Assembly (NCBI GenBank): GCA_035308025.1
Contig: DATGHL010000031.1
Coordinates: 23,989 to 87,988, forward strand
Direction of reading: 5' to 3'
Source of the DNA: Candidatus Binataceae bacterium
Lineage (GTDB): Bacteria; Desulfobacterota; Binatia; Binatales; Binataceae
Length of the DNA stretch: 64,000 nt
Shown: in pieces, positions 1 through 8,126 of the stretch
Layout of the letters: each line of letters starts with the position of its first letter
Position numbering within the stretch: the first letter of the stretch is position 1
Program-made: the position numbers and the translations under genes
The notes under the pieces: model-generated
The model's input: only the letters and a program-made list of their open reading frames with translations
Told to the model about the DNA's origin: nothing
Databases searched by the model: none

Positions 1-509
1 TAATCGTAAGCCGGGTAGGCCGAGGCCTCCTCATGCGCCCGCTGCAAGCGATGAGCGATCGCCGCAACGCTCTCGGTGCCGCGCCGCCTCAGCCGCTCCT
101 CCAGTTCCGCAAAGCTCGGCGGCAGAACAAAAATCGTCACCGCGTCACGCGGATAGCAGCGGCGCATCTGGTCAGCGCCCTGCACGTCGATATCGAGCAG
201 GATGTCGCGTCCGGCAGCCACGGCCCGGTCAAGCGGGCCACGCAGCGTGCCGTAGCTCGAATCAAAGACCCGCGCCAGTTCGGCGAAGTCGCCCGCCGCT
301 GTGCGCCGTTGGAATTCGTCCTCGCTCACAAAATGATAATCGACGCCGGCCCTCTCGCCCTCGCGCCGCTCGCGGGTGGTCAGTGAAATCGAGGCTTCCA
401 GCCCCTCGATCTGCTGGAGCGCAGCGCGGGAGATCGTCGTCTTACCGGCGCCCGAGGGCGCCGACAATATGAATATGATACCACGCCGCGGGCGTTTGTC
501 CCCCTCCAT
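1..509 (-). CDS. gmk: Guanylate kinase (3' end cut by window edge)
   Basis: Phosphorylates GMP to GDP with ATP in purine nucleotide supply. The reverse strand reads from an ATG at 507-509 and runs open to base 1, so about 169 codons are present and roughly the last 35 of the usual ~205 are missing. The N-terminus carries the P-loop SAPSGAGKTT at residues 16-25, followed by the GMP-binding segment with TTRERREGE and the strand FVLPPS. It lies 48 nt downstream of yicC on the same strand, a very common bacterial pairing, so the two are probably co-transcribed. Confidence 0.95.
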   Translation of the reverse strand, partial: MEGDKRPRRGIIFILSAPSGAGKTTISRAALQQIEGLEASISLTTRERREGERAGVDYHFVSEDEFQRRTAAGDFAELARVFDSSYGTLRGPLDRAVAAGRDILLDIDVQGADQMRRCYPRDAVTIFVLPPSFAELEERLRRRGTESVAAIAHRLQRAHEEASAYPAYD

Positions 510-557
510 AAAACGATTATACCGGTGCGGCGGCCCTTGCATTAAGACAGTGGCGGG

Positions 558-1433
558 TCATTCGACGTTCTGCACCTGCTCGCGCATCTTCTCGAGTTCA
601 CCCTTCATCGTGACTGCGATTTGCGACATGCGGGCATCCTGTGATTTTGCCCCGATCGTATTGATCTCGCGATTAAGCTCCTGCAGCAGAAATTCCATCG
701 ACTTGCCCACCGCTCCCGCGCGCCCAAGCAGCGGCGTCATCGCCTTCAGATGGACTCGCAACCGCGTCATCTCCTCGCTGATGTCCCCGTGATTGGCGGC
801 GCCCAGCGCTTCGTCATGCAGCCGCTTCTCGTTGATCGGCAGTTCGGCCATCAACTCGCGGACCCGCGCTTCGAAACCGGTGCGTAGAGCCTCACGCGCG
901 GCCGCGGCCAATTCCTCGATCTGCGGTAATGCCGCGCCGATCGTCCTGAGCCGGTTCTCGAAATCGCGCTTGAGCTCGCGCCCTTCGCGCGCACGTTCGC
1001 TCGCCAGCGCCTTCAGCGCGCGGCGCAACGCTTCGAGCGCCAGGCCGGCGCCGGCAACCGGGTCATTTTCATCTTCCGCGATCTGAAAAATCTCGGGCCG
1101 CTGCAGTAGCGCCTCAAGCTCCAACTTGTCGTCGAGCCCGAGCTTGCGGCCCAGCCGGCGCAGTTCCGTGACGTAGGCCTGCGCCAACTCCTCGTTGACC
1201 TGCAAGCGCGCGTGCGGCGGCCGGGTCAAAACCGCTCGAATAAACACCTCGACGCGCCCGCGCTCGACCTGCTCTTGCACCAACTTGCGGATTTCCTTCT
1301 CCTGATCACCCCATCCGCGCGGGAGATTAAGTTTGAGCTCGAAGAAGCGCTGGTTCAGCGAGCGCACCTCGACGTTGACCTGCACCCCTGCGCGGCTCAG
1401 CTCGGCCCGCCCGAACCCAGTCATGCTGCGCAT
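558..1433 (-). CDS. yicC: YicC family endoribonuclease/stress protein
   Basis: YicC-family protein of 291 residues, the normal family length. The diagnostic N-terminus MRSMTGFGRA and the C-terminal block with GKSMEFLLQELNREINT and KGELEKMREQVQNVE are present. E. coli YicC is reported as an RNA endonuclease; the role here is by homology. I chose the ATG at 1431-1433 because it gives the family N-terminus and has a GGAAAGGA-type Shine-Dalgarno upstream. The frame stays open to 1625, but that extension is Arg-rich shadow of the neighbouring glycosyltransferase gene. Upstream gene ends 25 nt away and gmk follows. Confidence 0.93.
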   Translation of the reverse strand: MRSMTGFGRAELSRAGVQVNVEVRSLNQRFFELKLNLPRGWGDQEKEIRKLVQEQVERGRVEVFIRAVLTRPPHARLQVNEELAQAYVTELRRLGRKLGLDDKLELEALLQRPEIFQIAEDENDPVAGAGLALEALRRALKALASERAREGRELKRDFENRLRTIGAALPQIEELAAAAREALRTGFEARVRELMAELPINEKRLHDEALGAANHGDISEEMTRLRVHLKAMTPLLGRAGAVGKSMEFLLQELNREINTIGAKSQDARMSQIAVTMKGELEKMREQVQNVE

Positions 1434-1458
1434 CGATAGTGAATCCTTTCCCCGCCCG

Positions 1459-2640
1459 CTACAGAGTTGCGATTTGCAAATCGCGGTAAAACGCCAGGGT
1501 CTGCACCGCCATCGCCGTGAGACTGAAGCCGGCGATTGCCCGTTCTCGCGACGCCACACCCATAGCCATTCGAACCTCCGGCGCCATCGCGAGAAGCCGC
1601 ACCGCCTGCGCCAATGCCGACGCATCGGCCGGAGAAACCAGATGGCCGCTGACGCCCTCCTCGACCGCTTCGCTCAAGCCGCCGACGTCACTCGCGATAA
1701 CTGGCAGTCCACACGCCATAGCTTCGAGCGCGGCAACCCCGAGTCCTTCCATTAGGGATGGCATCACGAAAATATCCAGCGCCCACAGCAGCGCGCGCGC
1801 GTCAGCGAGCGCACCCAGCATCTGCACCCCGGATACGGCGGTTTGTGCGGCAAGTTCTTGCGCGAGTGGTCCATCGCCGGCGATAAACCCACGTAGGTTA
1901 ACGCCCGGCGGAGCGATCGCGCGGGCGAGGCGTAGCGCTTCAATAAAATATCGATGGCCCTTGCGGGGCGTCAGCGCGCCGACGGCGCCGACCGCTATAT
2001 CAGCGTCGCTGAGTCCGAGACGAACGCGAGCCTCGGCGCGCGCGCGCGCGCTCGGGGGTGCGAACCACACGCAGTCGACGCCGCTCGGAATAATCCTCAA
2101 TCGCGCGGGCCGCACACCGCCACGTTCGAGCGCCGCTCCCACGCCGCGCGAAATCGCAATCACTCCGTCCACCGCCTGATTATACAGATACCTGCCAAAA
2201 AGCCGGTTCGGCCGATAGTCCATCCGGCGCGTCACTATTCTTACCGGCGCCAGTCCGCGCACATAGGGCGCGAGCGCATGAGCGCGCGCGGTATGGAAAT
2301 GCACCACGTCATAAGTTCCGCGCGCCAGCAGGCCGCGCAGCCGCATCGCCGCCGCGATATCTAACGAATTGCGCACCCGCAAAGGATGGCAAACCACCCC
2401 CTCCGCCCGCGCCCGTCGCCACAGCTCACCGTCCCGATCGCAGAGAATTTCAGCGCGATGGCCGCGCCGTCGCAGTTCGAGTGTCAGGCCCATCACTTGC
2501 GTTTCGCCGCCGCTGAAACCGCGCTCCGGATCAACCCCCGCCACGCGCAACGGTCCGCTTGGCACACCATGGTTGGAGGCCGTCCCTGCCGAAGAATCAA
2601 ATGACGGGCTACGGGCGGGAAGGTCATCCGCCCTATCCAC
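1459..2640 (-). CDS. GT4-family glycosyltransferase (GT-B fold)
   Basis: Retaining glycosyltransferase of 393 residues, probably acting on lipopolysaccharide or another surface glycan given its neighbours. The N-terminal Rossmann half contains GFSGGETQVMGL and VVHFHTARAH. The C-terminal nucleotide-sugar half has GALTPRKGHRYFIEA and the donor-binding signature PSLMEGLGVAALEAMACGLP with the EX7E glutamates. A GTG at 2638-2640 overlaps the end of the upstream kinase gene by 8 nt, which suggests translational coupling; the true start could be somewhat further in because the first ~30 residues look unstructured. Acceptor and sugar cannot be deduced. Confidence 0.88.
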   Translation of the reverse strand: MDRADDLPARSPSFDSSAGTASNHGVPSGPLRVAGVDPERGFSGGETQVMGLTLELRRRGHRAEILCDRDGELWRRARAEGVVCHPLRVRNSLDIAAAMRLRGLLARGTYDVVHFHTARAHALAPYVRGLAPVRIVTRRMDYRPNRLFGRYLYNQAVDGVIAISRGVGAALERGGVRPARLRIIPSGVDCVWFAPPSARARAEARVRLGLSDADIAVGAVGALTPRKGHRYFIEALRLARAIAPPGVNLRGFIAGDGPLAQELAAQTAVSGVQMLGALADARALLWALDIFVMPSLMEGLGVAALEAMACGLPVIASDVGGLSEAVEEGVSGHLVSPADASALAQAVRLLAMAPEVRMAMGVASRERAIAGFSLTAMAVQTLAFYRDLQIATL

Positions 2641-3475
2641 TGACGTTACCTTCGATCAGCCGTGTGGGTTGTATCACCGTCACGAAATTACCATCACGCT
2701 CGATGCGCCGCCGGAGCATCGCCGCAACCCGCCGGGTCATCTTGCGCGAGTCCCGCCACTTCATCGCGAGGCCATAACTGCGAAGGAGCCGCAGCCGATC
2801 GCTGCGGGTAATCCCTGGCATCGCAAACCGTCCGAGCTGCACCAGATTGCGCAACATCCGGCGGCGCCGTCCGATCGCGAAGCTCAGCCGCGTCCGCTCG
2901 TGATCGAGAAATATGAAGCGGGGCTGCACTTCAAGGACAACAAAGATGTTGAAAGGCGTGAGATCGCCATGCACGAAACCCGCGCGATGCATCCGCGCAA
3001 TTTCAATCCCCAACGCCGCCAACGCCGCGCGCTTGTCAGCGATCGATCCCGCTAATAGCTCAAGTGTCCGCAGCGGACCGCGCCCCTGCGCACGCGGCGT
3101 GACGATTAGCTCGCGTCCGCCGGCGCGCTCGCGACCGTGAATCCAGACTGGCGGCGCGCAGATTCCGGCGGCCGCCATTTGTGCAGTGACCCGGGCGACG
3201 TGCGAGCCCACCGAATCGCGCAGTCTCTGCTTAAGCCCGTCGAGGCCGTGCGGTACCTCGATCACTTTGACGAAAATATCGGTTCGCAGGCCGGCCTCTG
3301 TCGCCGCGCGGACGTTGTACGTGGTGGCGCGACGCGATCTCCGCAGCGGCTTCACGCCGCGGCCGGCTGCCGTCGTCACGACGAGCCTGCGCAAATCCTC
3401 GCCGAGCCCGACGGCCGGGCCGGTCACGATTAGCGACCAGCTTTCGCATTCGATGAGCTCCGATCGTTTCCGCAC
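2633..3475 (-). CDS. Lipopolysaccharide core (Kdo/WaaP-type) kinase
   Basis: RIO/KdkA-like kinase that would phosphorylate a sugar of the LPS core on the cytoplasmic face of the inner membrane. Visible kinase features are the FVKVIEVP strand with the ATP-binding Lys, the catalytic loop GFVHGDLTPFNIFV and the metal-binding segment FIFLDHERTRL. The preferred start is a GTG at 3473-3475, two bases after the stop of the upstream glycosyltransferase, giving 280 residues. The frame stays open for another 300 nt upstream, but that Arg-rich part lies inside the glycosyltransferase gene and is shadow. The sandwich between GT9 and GT4 genes supports a core-oligosaccharide role. Confidence 0.82.
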   Translation of the reverse strand: MRKRSELIECESWSLIVTGPAVGLGEDLRRLVVTTAAGRGVKPLRRSRRATTYNVRAATEAGLRTDIFVKVIEVPHGLDGLKQRLRDSVGSHVARVTAQMAAAGICAPPVWIHGRERAGGRELIVTPRAQGRGPLRTLELLAGSIADKRAALAALGIEIARMHRAGFVHGDLTPFNIFVVLEVQPRFIFLDHERTRLSFAIGRRRRMLRNLVQLGRFAMPGITRSDRLRLLRSYGLAMKWRDSRKMTRRVAAMLRRRIERDGNFVTVIQPTRLIEGNVSG

Positions 3476-3477
3476 GC

Positions 3478-4602
3478 TCAGCTCGCTGGCGAGGCTTCTT
3501 CGATCTCCGGCGCCCCGCGACGTTCGCCGGTGACCTGAAGCGCCCGTCGGATCGTCGCCGCGACGAGCGCGGGCGAGAGCCGTCGCATGCACTCGCGCCC
3601 GACCGGACAATGCCGTAAATAGCACGGGCTGCAAGGGATCTCGCCGCGCAGCGCGAACTCCGCGAAGCCCCACGGCGCTGAGCGCTCCGGCGCGGTCGCC
3701 CCCCACAGCGACACGATCGGACATCCAACCGCCGCGGCGATATGCATCGGCCCGCAGTCGGGACCAAAGGCGGCGGCGCATTCAGCAAAAATCCCAGCCA
3801 GTTCGCCTACACTCGTCCGACCCGCCAGATTCAGCGCCGCCGTCTCCCTGAGTTCACGCACGACGTTCGCCGCAAGCTCCGCGTCCTCGGGACCCCCGAT
3901 CAGAATCGGGAAAAGCCCCCCAGCGCCCTCTGGCGGCGCAGCCAGTTCTTTAATTACCGCTGCGATCGCCTCCGCAAAATAGACCCGGCTCGGCCATGAC
4001 GAGCCGAGAATCACCCCGAGCAGCGGGCGCGGCGCCGCGCCGATAATCTCGCGCGCGCGCCGCCGGCCTTCCGCCGACGGCTCGAGCCCAAACTCGATCG
4101 CGCCTGACGCCAGCCCCAGCAGATCGCCAAACGCCTGATACTGCGCGAGCTTCAGCCGCATCGGCGGCTGCGGCGCGATCCGCCGCGTCGAGAACCATTG
4201 ATTGAACTCCTTGACGTTCGCCGCCGCAAAGCCGAAACGGTCGCGCGCACCGCTGACTCTCGCGATCACCCCGCTCTTCAGATGCCGCTGCAGATCGACC
4301 ACGAGGTCGAAGCGTCCGCGCCGAATCTTCAGGAGAAAAGGTGCAAACGACCACGGCGCGCCACGACGCTCGTACACGATTACCTCGTCGAGCCACGGAT
4401 GGCCGCGCAGGACCGGCTCCGACTTCGGCTCAACCGCCCACGCCAGATGCGCCGTCGGCCAGCCCTCACGCATCCGCTTAAGCAGCGGCAGGGCGCGTAC
4501 GACATCGCCGATCGATCCGAGCAAAACAATCAGCACCCGCGCAGGATGCGCGTGGCTCGAATTGGCGCCGTCCGCCGACATCGCGAGCTCTACAGAAGTC
4601 AC
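3478..4602 (-). CDS. GT9-family (ADP-heptose:LPS) heptosyltransferase
   Basis: Adds heptose, or a related sugar, to the inner core of lipopolysaccharide. The N-terminus has the family motif VLIVLLGSIGDVVRALPLL. The donor-binding half has FGPDCGPMHIAAAVGCP (the D-x-G-x-x-H motif) and LWGATAPERSAPWG. It ends with the Cys-rich segment CSPCYLRHCPVGRECM typical of GT9 proteins. Length is 374 residues from a GTG at 4600-4602; an ATG seven codons in (4579-4581) is equally possible because neither has a clear Shine-Dalgarno. It follows the orphan nuoA by 34 nt and the kinase gene starts two bases after its stop. Confidence 0.9.
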   Translation of the reverse strand: MTSVELAMSADGANSSHAHPARVLIVLLGSIGDVVRALPLLKRMREGWPTAHLAWAVEPKSEPVLRGHPWLDEVIVYERRGAPWSFAPFLLKIRRGRFDLVVDLQRHLKSGVIARVSGARDRFGFAAANVKEFNQWFSTRRIAPQPPMRLKLAQYQAFGDLLGLASGAIEFGLEPSAEGRRRAREIIGAAPRPLLGVILGSSWPSRVYFAEAIAAVIKELAAPPEGAGGLFPILIGGPEDAELAANVVRELRETAALNLAGRTSVGELAGIFAECAAAFGPDCGPMHIAAAVGCPIVSLWGATAPERSAPWGFAEFALRGEIPCSPCYLRHCPVGRECMRRLSPALVAATIRRALQVTGERRGAPEIEEASPAS

Positions 4603-4636
4603 AAGCTTGGCAGGCTCGGACGGTCAGGCGGGTGTT

Positions 4637-5005
4637 TCAATCCCAGTCGAGCGCCCCGCGCTGCCATGCGTAGGCCAATCCGACCCCGAGAATCGCGATG
4701 AAAACCAACGCCTCGACCAGGCCGAACACCCCGAGCTCGCGCAGATTCGCGGCCCATGGATAAAGAAACACGACCTCGACATCGAAAACGAGAAAAAGGA
4801 TTGCCGTCAGGTAAAAGCGCACCGAAAAACGTCCCCATGCGCTTCCGGTCGGCGGATTACCGCATTCGAAAGCCTCACCCTTGACCTTGCCGCCCGCGCG
4901 CCGCGGCCCGAGAAAACGATTGATCGTGATCATGGTCCCGACCACCCCGCCCGCGCCGAACAACATCACGGCAATCGGAAACCATGTGGTGACTCCAGAA
5001 CTCAT
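4637..5005 (-). CDS. nuoA: Orphan second copy of NADH-quinone oxidoreductase subunit A
   Basis: Small membrane subunit of complex I, 122 residues with three predicted helices. It retains the conserved loop with FECGNPPTGSAW (the quinone-site Cys) and FYLTAILFLVFDVEVVFLYP. It is clearly a paralogue of the nuoA that heads the nuo operon at 23521 but is well diverged from it. It stands alone as the first gene of a minus-strand run that continues into LPS-core genes. The absence of other nuo genes here means either a spare subunit for the same complex, an alternative complex encoded elsewhere, or a relic. Confidence 0.92.
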   Translation of the reverse strand: MSSGVTTWFPIAVMLFGAGGVVGTMITINRFLGPRRAGGKVKGEAFECGNPPTGSAWGRFSVRFYLTAILFLVFDVEVVFLYPWAANLRELGVFGLVEALVFIAILGVGLAYAWQRGALDWD

Positions 5006-5167
5006 CTCGCGCTCCAGCTTTCTGCATCAAGCAATCTGAGAGTCCCATGATTATTAGCGCATACTCCCGTCGGGCGCGACTCCTCAGCCGGATCGCTGAC
5101 CCGCCCAGCGATTTGCAAGCGCGCCCACTTCTAGTAATTGAAAACTATTAGTCCGGAGGTCACGGTG

Positions 5168-5734
5168 ATGCCCAACGATCCGATTTCCGCCTACCTGCTG
5201 GCTGCGTATCCGAAAAAAAGCGCGCTACCCGGCGGAACCGCTCTGACTGTGCGCGCCCTGATTCCGCAGGATCGCGCGCAGATGGGCGAATTTTTCGAGC
5301 GCGTGCCGGAAGAGGATCGGGTCTTTCTTAAGGAAGACCTGCTCAATCGCGAAGAGGTCGAAATCTGGCTCGACGAAATCGACGTCGATCGCGAAACTGT
5401 GATGGTCGCGGTTACCGATCGCATCGTCGGGGTGGCGGTGCTCGAACGCCAGCTCAATGGCTGGTCGCAGCACGTGGGCGAAATCCGTATCGTGGCCGAT
5501 CCCTCGCTGCGCCGGAGCGGCCTCGGTCACTTACTCGCCAAAACCATCTTTGATCTCGCCCAGCATTCCGGACTCGAAAAAATCTTCGCGCAGATGGTCG
5601 CCGACCAACCCGGCCCGATTCGCGTCTTCAAACGCCTCGGCTTTCGCGCCGAAGCCACCCTCAACGATCAGGTCAAAGACCGCCACGGCTTCAAACACGA
5701 CCTGCTAGTGATGGCGCACTATATGGGCGGCTGA
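5168..5734 (+). CDS. GNAT family N-acetyltransferase
   Basis: Acetyl-CoA-dependent acyltransferase of 188 residues. The fold is recognisable from VGEIRIVADPSLRRSGLGHLLAK, which holds the acetyl-CoA pyrophosphate loop (R-x-x-G-x-G with one substitution), and from VFKRLGFRAEATLNDQVKDR near the C-terminus. I chose the ATG at 5168 because a perfect GGAGGT lies 7 nt upstream at 5155-5160; a longer TTG-initiated reading would place that Shine-Dalgarno inside the gene. It diverges from the orphan nuoA across about 160 bp. The substrate (small molecule or protein) cannot be told from sequence. Confidence 0.85.
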   Translation: MPNDPISAYLLAAYPKKSALPGGTALTVRALIPQDRAQMGEFFERVPEEDRVFLKEDLLNREEVEIWLDEIDVDRETVMVAVTDRIVGVAVLERQLNGWSQHVGEIRIVADPSLRRSGLGHLLAKTIFDLAQHSGLEKIFAQMVADQPGPIRVFKRLGFRAEATLNDQVKDRHGFKHDLLVMAHYMGG

Positions 5735-5841
5735 TTTTCGCCGCCGGCAGACGGGAATTTTTGACACAGCTCCAGGGGGCGGTGGAGTCTGCGACGCGCG
5801 GCCCGAGTAAAGACTCACTTGCTCGCTGTGCTCCGCTAGCG

Positions 5842-7005
5842 TTACAGCGACTCGTAGAGGGCCTCGACCAATGCGCGCGGGCGCGGGTCCATCAGGATGT
5901 ACGGGCCCATCTTGTTCATCGTATAGCCGAAGCCCACGCGCGCATCGGGATCGGCAAAGCCGAGCGAGCCGCCCGCCCCCGGATGACCGAACGTCCGCGC
6001 ATTGGGTCCCATCCGATCGTGCGCCTGCGAGAGCATGAAGCCGGTGCTGAAGCGCGTTGGGATCATCAGCACTTCGTCGCGCCCGCTCGATTCTTCCGTA
6101 TGGCAACGCACGATCGCCTCGGGTTCCAGGACCCTCACGCCGTCGATCGCGCCGCCAGCCGCGAGCGCGCCGTAAAGCCGCGCCAGCGCGCCCGCCGTGG
6201 CATGGCCATTGGCGGCCGGGATCTCCGCTGCACGCCAAGCCCGCGAGTTCACCGCCCCCAGCTTCATCGCGCCCGGCGGATTGAAAAAAGCCTTGGCGGT
6301 AACCGACTCCGGATGCTCCTGCGCGTATTTGAAGATATTGATCTGATCTTTTGGCGGCGCCGGCGATTGAATCATCTGACCGCAGCGCGCGTCGTCTTCC
6401 GCCGTCAGGCCAATATGACAGTCGAGCTCGAGCGGCCCGGCGATCTCGTCGCGAAAATAATCCCCGAGGCTCTTGCCGGTAATCCGCCGAATCACCTCGC
6501 CGACGAGAAAGCCGATCGTGATCGCGTGATAGCCGTGCCGCGTCCCTGGTGTCCACCACGGCTCTTCGGCCGCCAGCGCGGTGGTCATCGCGCTCCAGTC
6601 GTAGATCGCGGCGTCAGGCACGGGTTTGCGCAGCGCCGGCAGGCCCGCGCGATGATTCAAGAGCTGGCGCAACCGAATATGGTCTTTTCCGGCGCGCGCA
6701 AATTCTGGCCAGTAAGCCGCCACTGGCGTGTCCAAATCGAGTAGCCCTTGATCAATCAGCCGATGGGCGCAAATCGCCGTCACCCCCTTGGTCGTCGAGA
6801 ACAGGTTGACCAACGTGTCAGGCCGCCACGGAATGGTTCGAGCCTTGTCGGCGTGACCGGCCCACAGATCAACAACTGCCAGGCCGTCAACAACGATCGC
6901 AAATGAGGCGCCGTACTCGTTGCGCTGCGCAAAATTCTCGGCGAACGCTTCTTTAACGCGCTCAAACCGCGGATCGCAGGTTCCCTCGATGCGAAGTTCA
7001 TCCAA
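5842..7005 (-). CDS. Serine hydrolase of the class C beta-lactamase/EstB esterase family
   Basis: Penicillin-binding-protein-fold hydrolase of 387 residues. The nucleophile motif is S70-T-T-K73, the second element is the Tyr of RHGYHAIT (Y159), and the third is in TFGHPGAGGSLGF near residue 340. There is no signal peptide, which favours a cytoplasmic esterase or transesterase over a periplasmic beta-lactamase. The ending GFGYTMNKMG is usual for this family. It is convergent with the GNAT gene and lies 29 nt downstream of arsS, so it may be expressed with it. Confidence 0.88.
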   Translation of the reverse strand: MDELRIEGTCDPRFERVKEAFAENFAQRNEYGASFAIVVDGLAVVDLWAGHADKARTIPWRPDTLVNLFSTTKGVTAICAHRLIDQGLLDLDTPVAAYWPEFARAGKDHIRLRQLLNHRAGLPALRKPVPDAAIYDWSAMTTALAAEEPWWTPGTRHGYHAITIGFLVGEVIRRITGKSLGDYFRDEIAGPLELDCHIGLTAEDDARCGQMIQSPAPPKDQINIFKYAQEHPESVTAKAFFNPPGAMKLGAVNSRAWRAAEIPAANGHATAGALARLYGALAAGGAIDGVRVLEPEAIVRCHTEESSGRDEVLMIPTRFSTGFMLSQAHDRMGPNARTFGHPGAGGSLGFADPDARVGFGYTMNKMGPYILMDPRPRALVEALYESL

Positions 7006-7034
7006 GATGCATCCCTCCCCTCACGGCGTCACGT

Positions 7035-8012
7035 TCAGACTTGGGCGATTGCGCCGCCGCAGCTCGACCCCGCCCCGGCCGTGCAGCCGAAACAGTGCGG
7101 ACCCGTAGCTATCGACGCCCCCGCGAAACGGTCCAGGTTATCGACGTCTGCGATGGTCAGCGGCTTCTCGTTGACGTCGCGGGCGAGCGGCAGCTCGAGC
7201 ATCTGATTGAAGTCGCAATCATAGAGCGTGCCGTCGTAGCCCACGCTGATCAGGGAGCGGCACATCAGACCCGCGATCGTGGCCGGGTTAAAATGGTTGA
7301 CCAGCAATCCCATGTACTCGCTGAACTGGCCCCAGCGACGAAGCTGATCGGCGAAGCGCCGAATCGGCATATTCGTAATCGTCAGCAGGCGATTGAAGCG
7401 GATGCCGAAATTGCCGCCGAGCTCCTCGCGATAACGCGCCTCAAGTGCGGCCTGCGGCGGCGGCAGCGCGGCGCCGACCGGATTGTACACGAGGTCGAGG
7501 ACGAGCCCGTCGCCGCCATAGCCCAGGCGATTCAGCAGCCGCAGCGCCTCGATACTCTTCTCGAACACTCCACGGCCGCGCTGCTTTTCGACGTTCTCTG
7601 CGGAATAACAGGGTAGCGAGCAGATCAGCCTGACCTGATTGGCGCAATAAAACTCCGGAATCGACTCCATGCCGGGCTCGAACAGCACCGTCAGATTGCA
7701 GCGCACCAGGACCTCGCGAGCACCGGCGCGGGCCGCCTCGACCAGGCGGCGAAAGTTCGGATTGAGTTCAGGGGCCCCGCCGGTCAGATCGACAGTGCGA
7801 ATCGCGGCGCTCGCCTCGAGCAGCTCGATAACGCGCGCCGCCGTGGCCGGCGTCATAATCTCGCGTCGCGCCGGGCCGGCATCGACGTGACAGTGATGGC
7901 ACGCCTGATTGCAGAGCTTGCCGACGTTAACCTGCAAGGTTTCCGTCGCGCCGCGCCGCAGCGGCTCCATCCCATGGCCGCGCAAGGCCGCCGCGAAGTT
8001 ATCGTCGATCAC
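7035..8012 (-). CDS. arsS: Arsenosugar biosynthesis radical SAM protein ArsS
   Basis: Radical SAM enzyme of 325 residues of the ArsS family, implicated in adding the 5'-deoxyadenosyl group of SAM to dimethylarsinous acid. The N-terminus has LQVNVGKLCNQACHHCHVDA, with the 4Fe-4S cysteines at 34, 38 and 41. The C-terminal DUF3641-type domain has MCRSLISVGYDGTLYDCDFN and the ending GPHCFGCTAGAGSSCGG. No arsenite methyltransferase (arsM) is adjacent, although the partner is often a neighbour in other genomes. The next gene on the left is an esterase-like hydrolase. Confidence 0.9.
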   Translation of the reverse strand: MIDDNFAAALRGHGMEPLRRGATETLQVNVGKLCNQACHHCHVDAGPARREIMTPATAARVIELLEASAAIRTVDLTGGAPELNPNFRRLVEAARAGAREVLVRCNLTVLFEPGMESIPEFYCANQVRLICSLPCYSAENVEKQRGRGVFEKSIEALRLLNRLGYGGDGLVLDLVYNPVGAALPPPQAALEARYREELGGNFGIRFNRLLTITNMPIRRFADQLRRWGQFSEYMGLLVNHFNPATIAGLMCRSLISVGYDGTLYDCDFNQMLELPLARDVNEKPLTIADVDNLDRFAGASIATGPHCFGCTAGAGSSCGGAIAQV

Positions 8013-8126
8013 CGAAACCCCTACGCAAAGAACTCACCGCCTCCAGCATACCATCGCGGATGCCTCTGCGAGCATGGTCGTCGCGCGTTCGCGACATGCT
8101 AAACTGTCGGGCTTCACGATGATCAA

